Source: Arsenicicoccus bolidensis DSM 15745 (GTDB taxonomy: Bacteria > Actinomycetota > Actinomycetes > Actinomycetales > Dermatophilaceae). Taken from it: a DNA stretch of 64,000 nucleotides. Positions 63,964 to 64,000 of the stretch are shown here, piece after piece; positions within the stretch are counted from its first letter, which is position 1, and every line of letters starts with the position of its first letter. Below the pieces are notes generated by a model. The model saw nothing but the letters and a program-made list of their open reading frames with translations, ran no database searches and was not told the origin of the DNA. Made by a program: the position numbers and the translations under genes. The DNA is taken from the NCBI RefSeq assembly GCF_000426385.1, contig NZ_AUFG01000003.1, positions 62,001-126,000 of the forward strand. Direction: 5' to 3'.

Positions 63964-64000
63964 GGCTGTCCGACGTCAGCGTTGCTGAGGGCTGGCGCGG

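Noticed and set aside
63971-64000. Last codons of a minus-strand gene (stop at 63976-63978), perhaps glgA by synteny
   Set aside because: Only about eight codons are visible and no family feature can be read; mycobacterial synteny alone is not enough.

Overview
The window is about 64 kb of very GC-rich actinobacterial chromosome. Evidence for this: strong G/C third-position bias, frequent GTG starts and ATGA/GTGA start-stop couplings, a mycothiol gene (mshB), an IdeR/DmdR-type iron box, a DUF3117 gene, and a right-hand half whose gene order matches the mycobacterial typA-(SBP lipoprotein)-mshB-fdxA-dapC-dapD/dapE-LOG-DUF3117 neighbourhood. The whole picture suggests a Micrococcales/Intrasporangiaceae-like organism; this is an inference from gene content only. 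No rRNA, tRNA, CRISPR array, integrase or transposase was recognised.

0-10 kb is an accessory region. It carries five toxin-antitoxin-type modules: BrnT-like/RHH, HigBA, Phd/VapC, MntA-HepT (HepT frameshifted) and RHH/Doc. They lie among housekeeping genes (rmuC, ychF) and broken genes (an F420-NADP oxidoreductase remnant, a P-loop fragment). The HigBA segment sits exactly at the 3' end of ychF. The last ten codons of ychF recur 1.77 kb downstream, which is the signature of an element that inserted into the gene's 3' end and restored it.

9.6-18 kb holds two amino-acid permeases, a hemerythrin, an iron-regulated siderophore-interacting reductase, an XPF/ERCC4-type nuclease with an Lsr2-like C-terminus, and a secreted M6 (immune inhibitor A type) metalloprotease behind a perfect palindrome. 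18.8-26.3 kb is a minus-strand Wzx/Wzy-type exopolysaccharide operon: two glycosyltransferases, flippase, polymerase, Wzz-like protein, Alg14/Alg13-like pair and a GH16 lipoprotein. Its first seven genes are chained by six consecutive 4-bp overlaps. No priming glycosyltransferase is visible.

26.5-40.9 kb is mixed metabolism and transport: a secreted Ntn-hydrolase, ilvD, a TetR/DUF4188 divergent pair, GNAT, an alcohol dehydrogenase, a second O-antigen-ligase-like protein, a DHA2 exporter, a divergent-clade membrane pyrophosphatase, a CitMHS transporter, a pterin dehydratase and a Nudix hydrolase. 41-64 kb is the conserved core: typA, a dipeptide ABC operon in order C-A-B-D-F, ppk2, mshB, a flavin reductase, a VanW protein, fdxA-dapC, gltA, dapD/dapE (lysine/peptidoglycan precursor synthesis), LOG, a DivIVA-like protein, a mannosyltransferase, an enoyl-CoA hydratase and DUF3117.

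Several intergenic regions carry related palindromic repeats (30.8, 31.0, 56.8 and 62.6 kb) built of GGTGACC- or GGGTCAC-type arms around a TGAACGWTC core. They may be a dispersed repeat family of this lineage.
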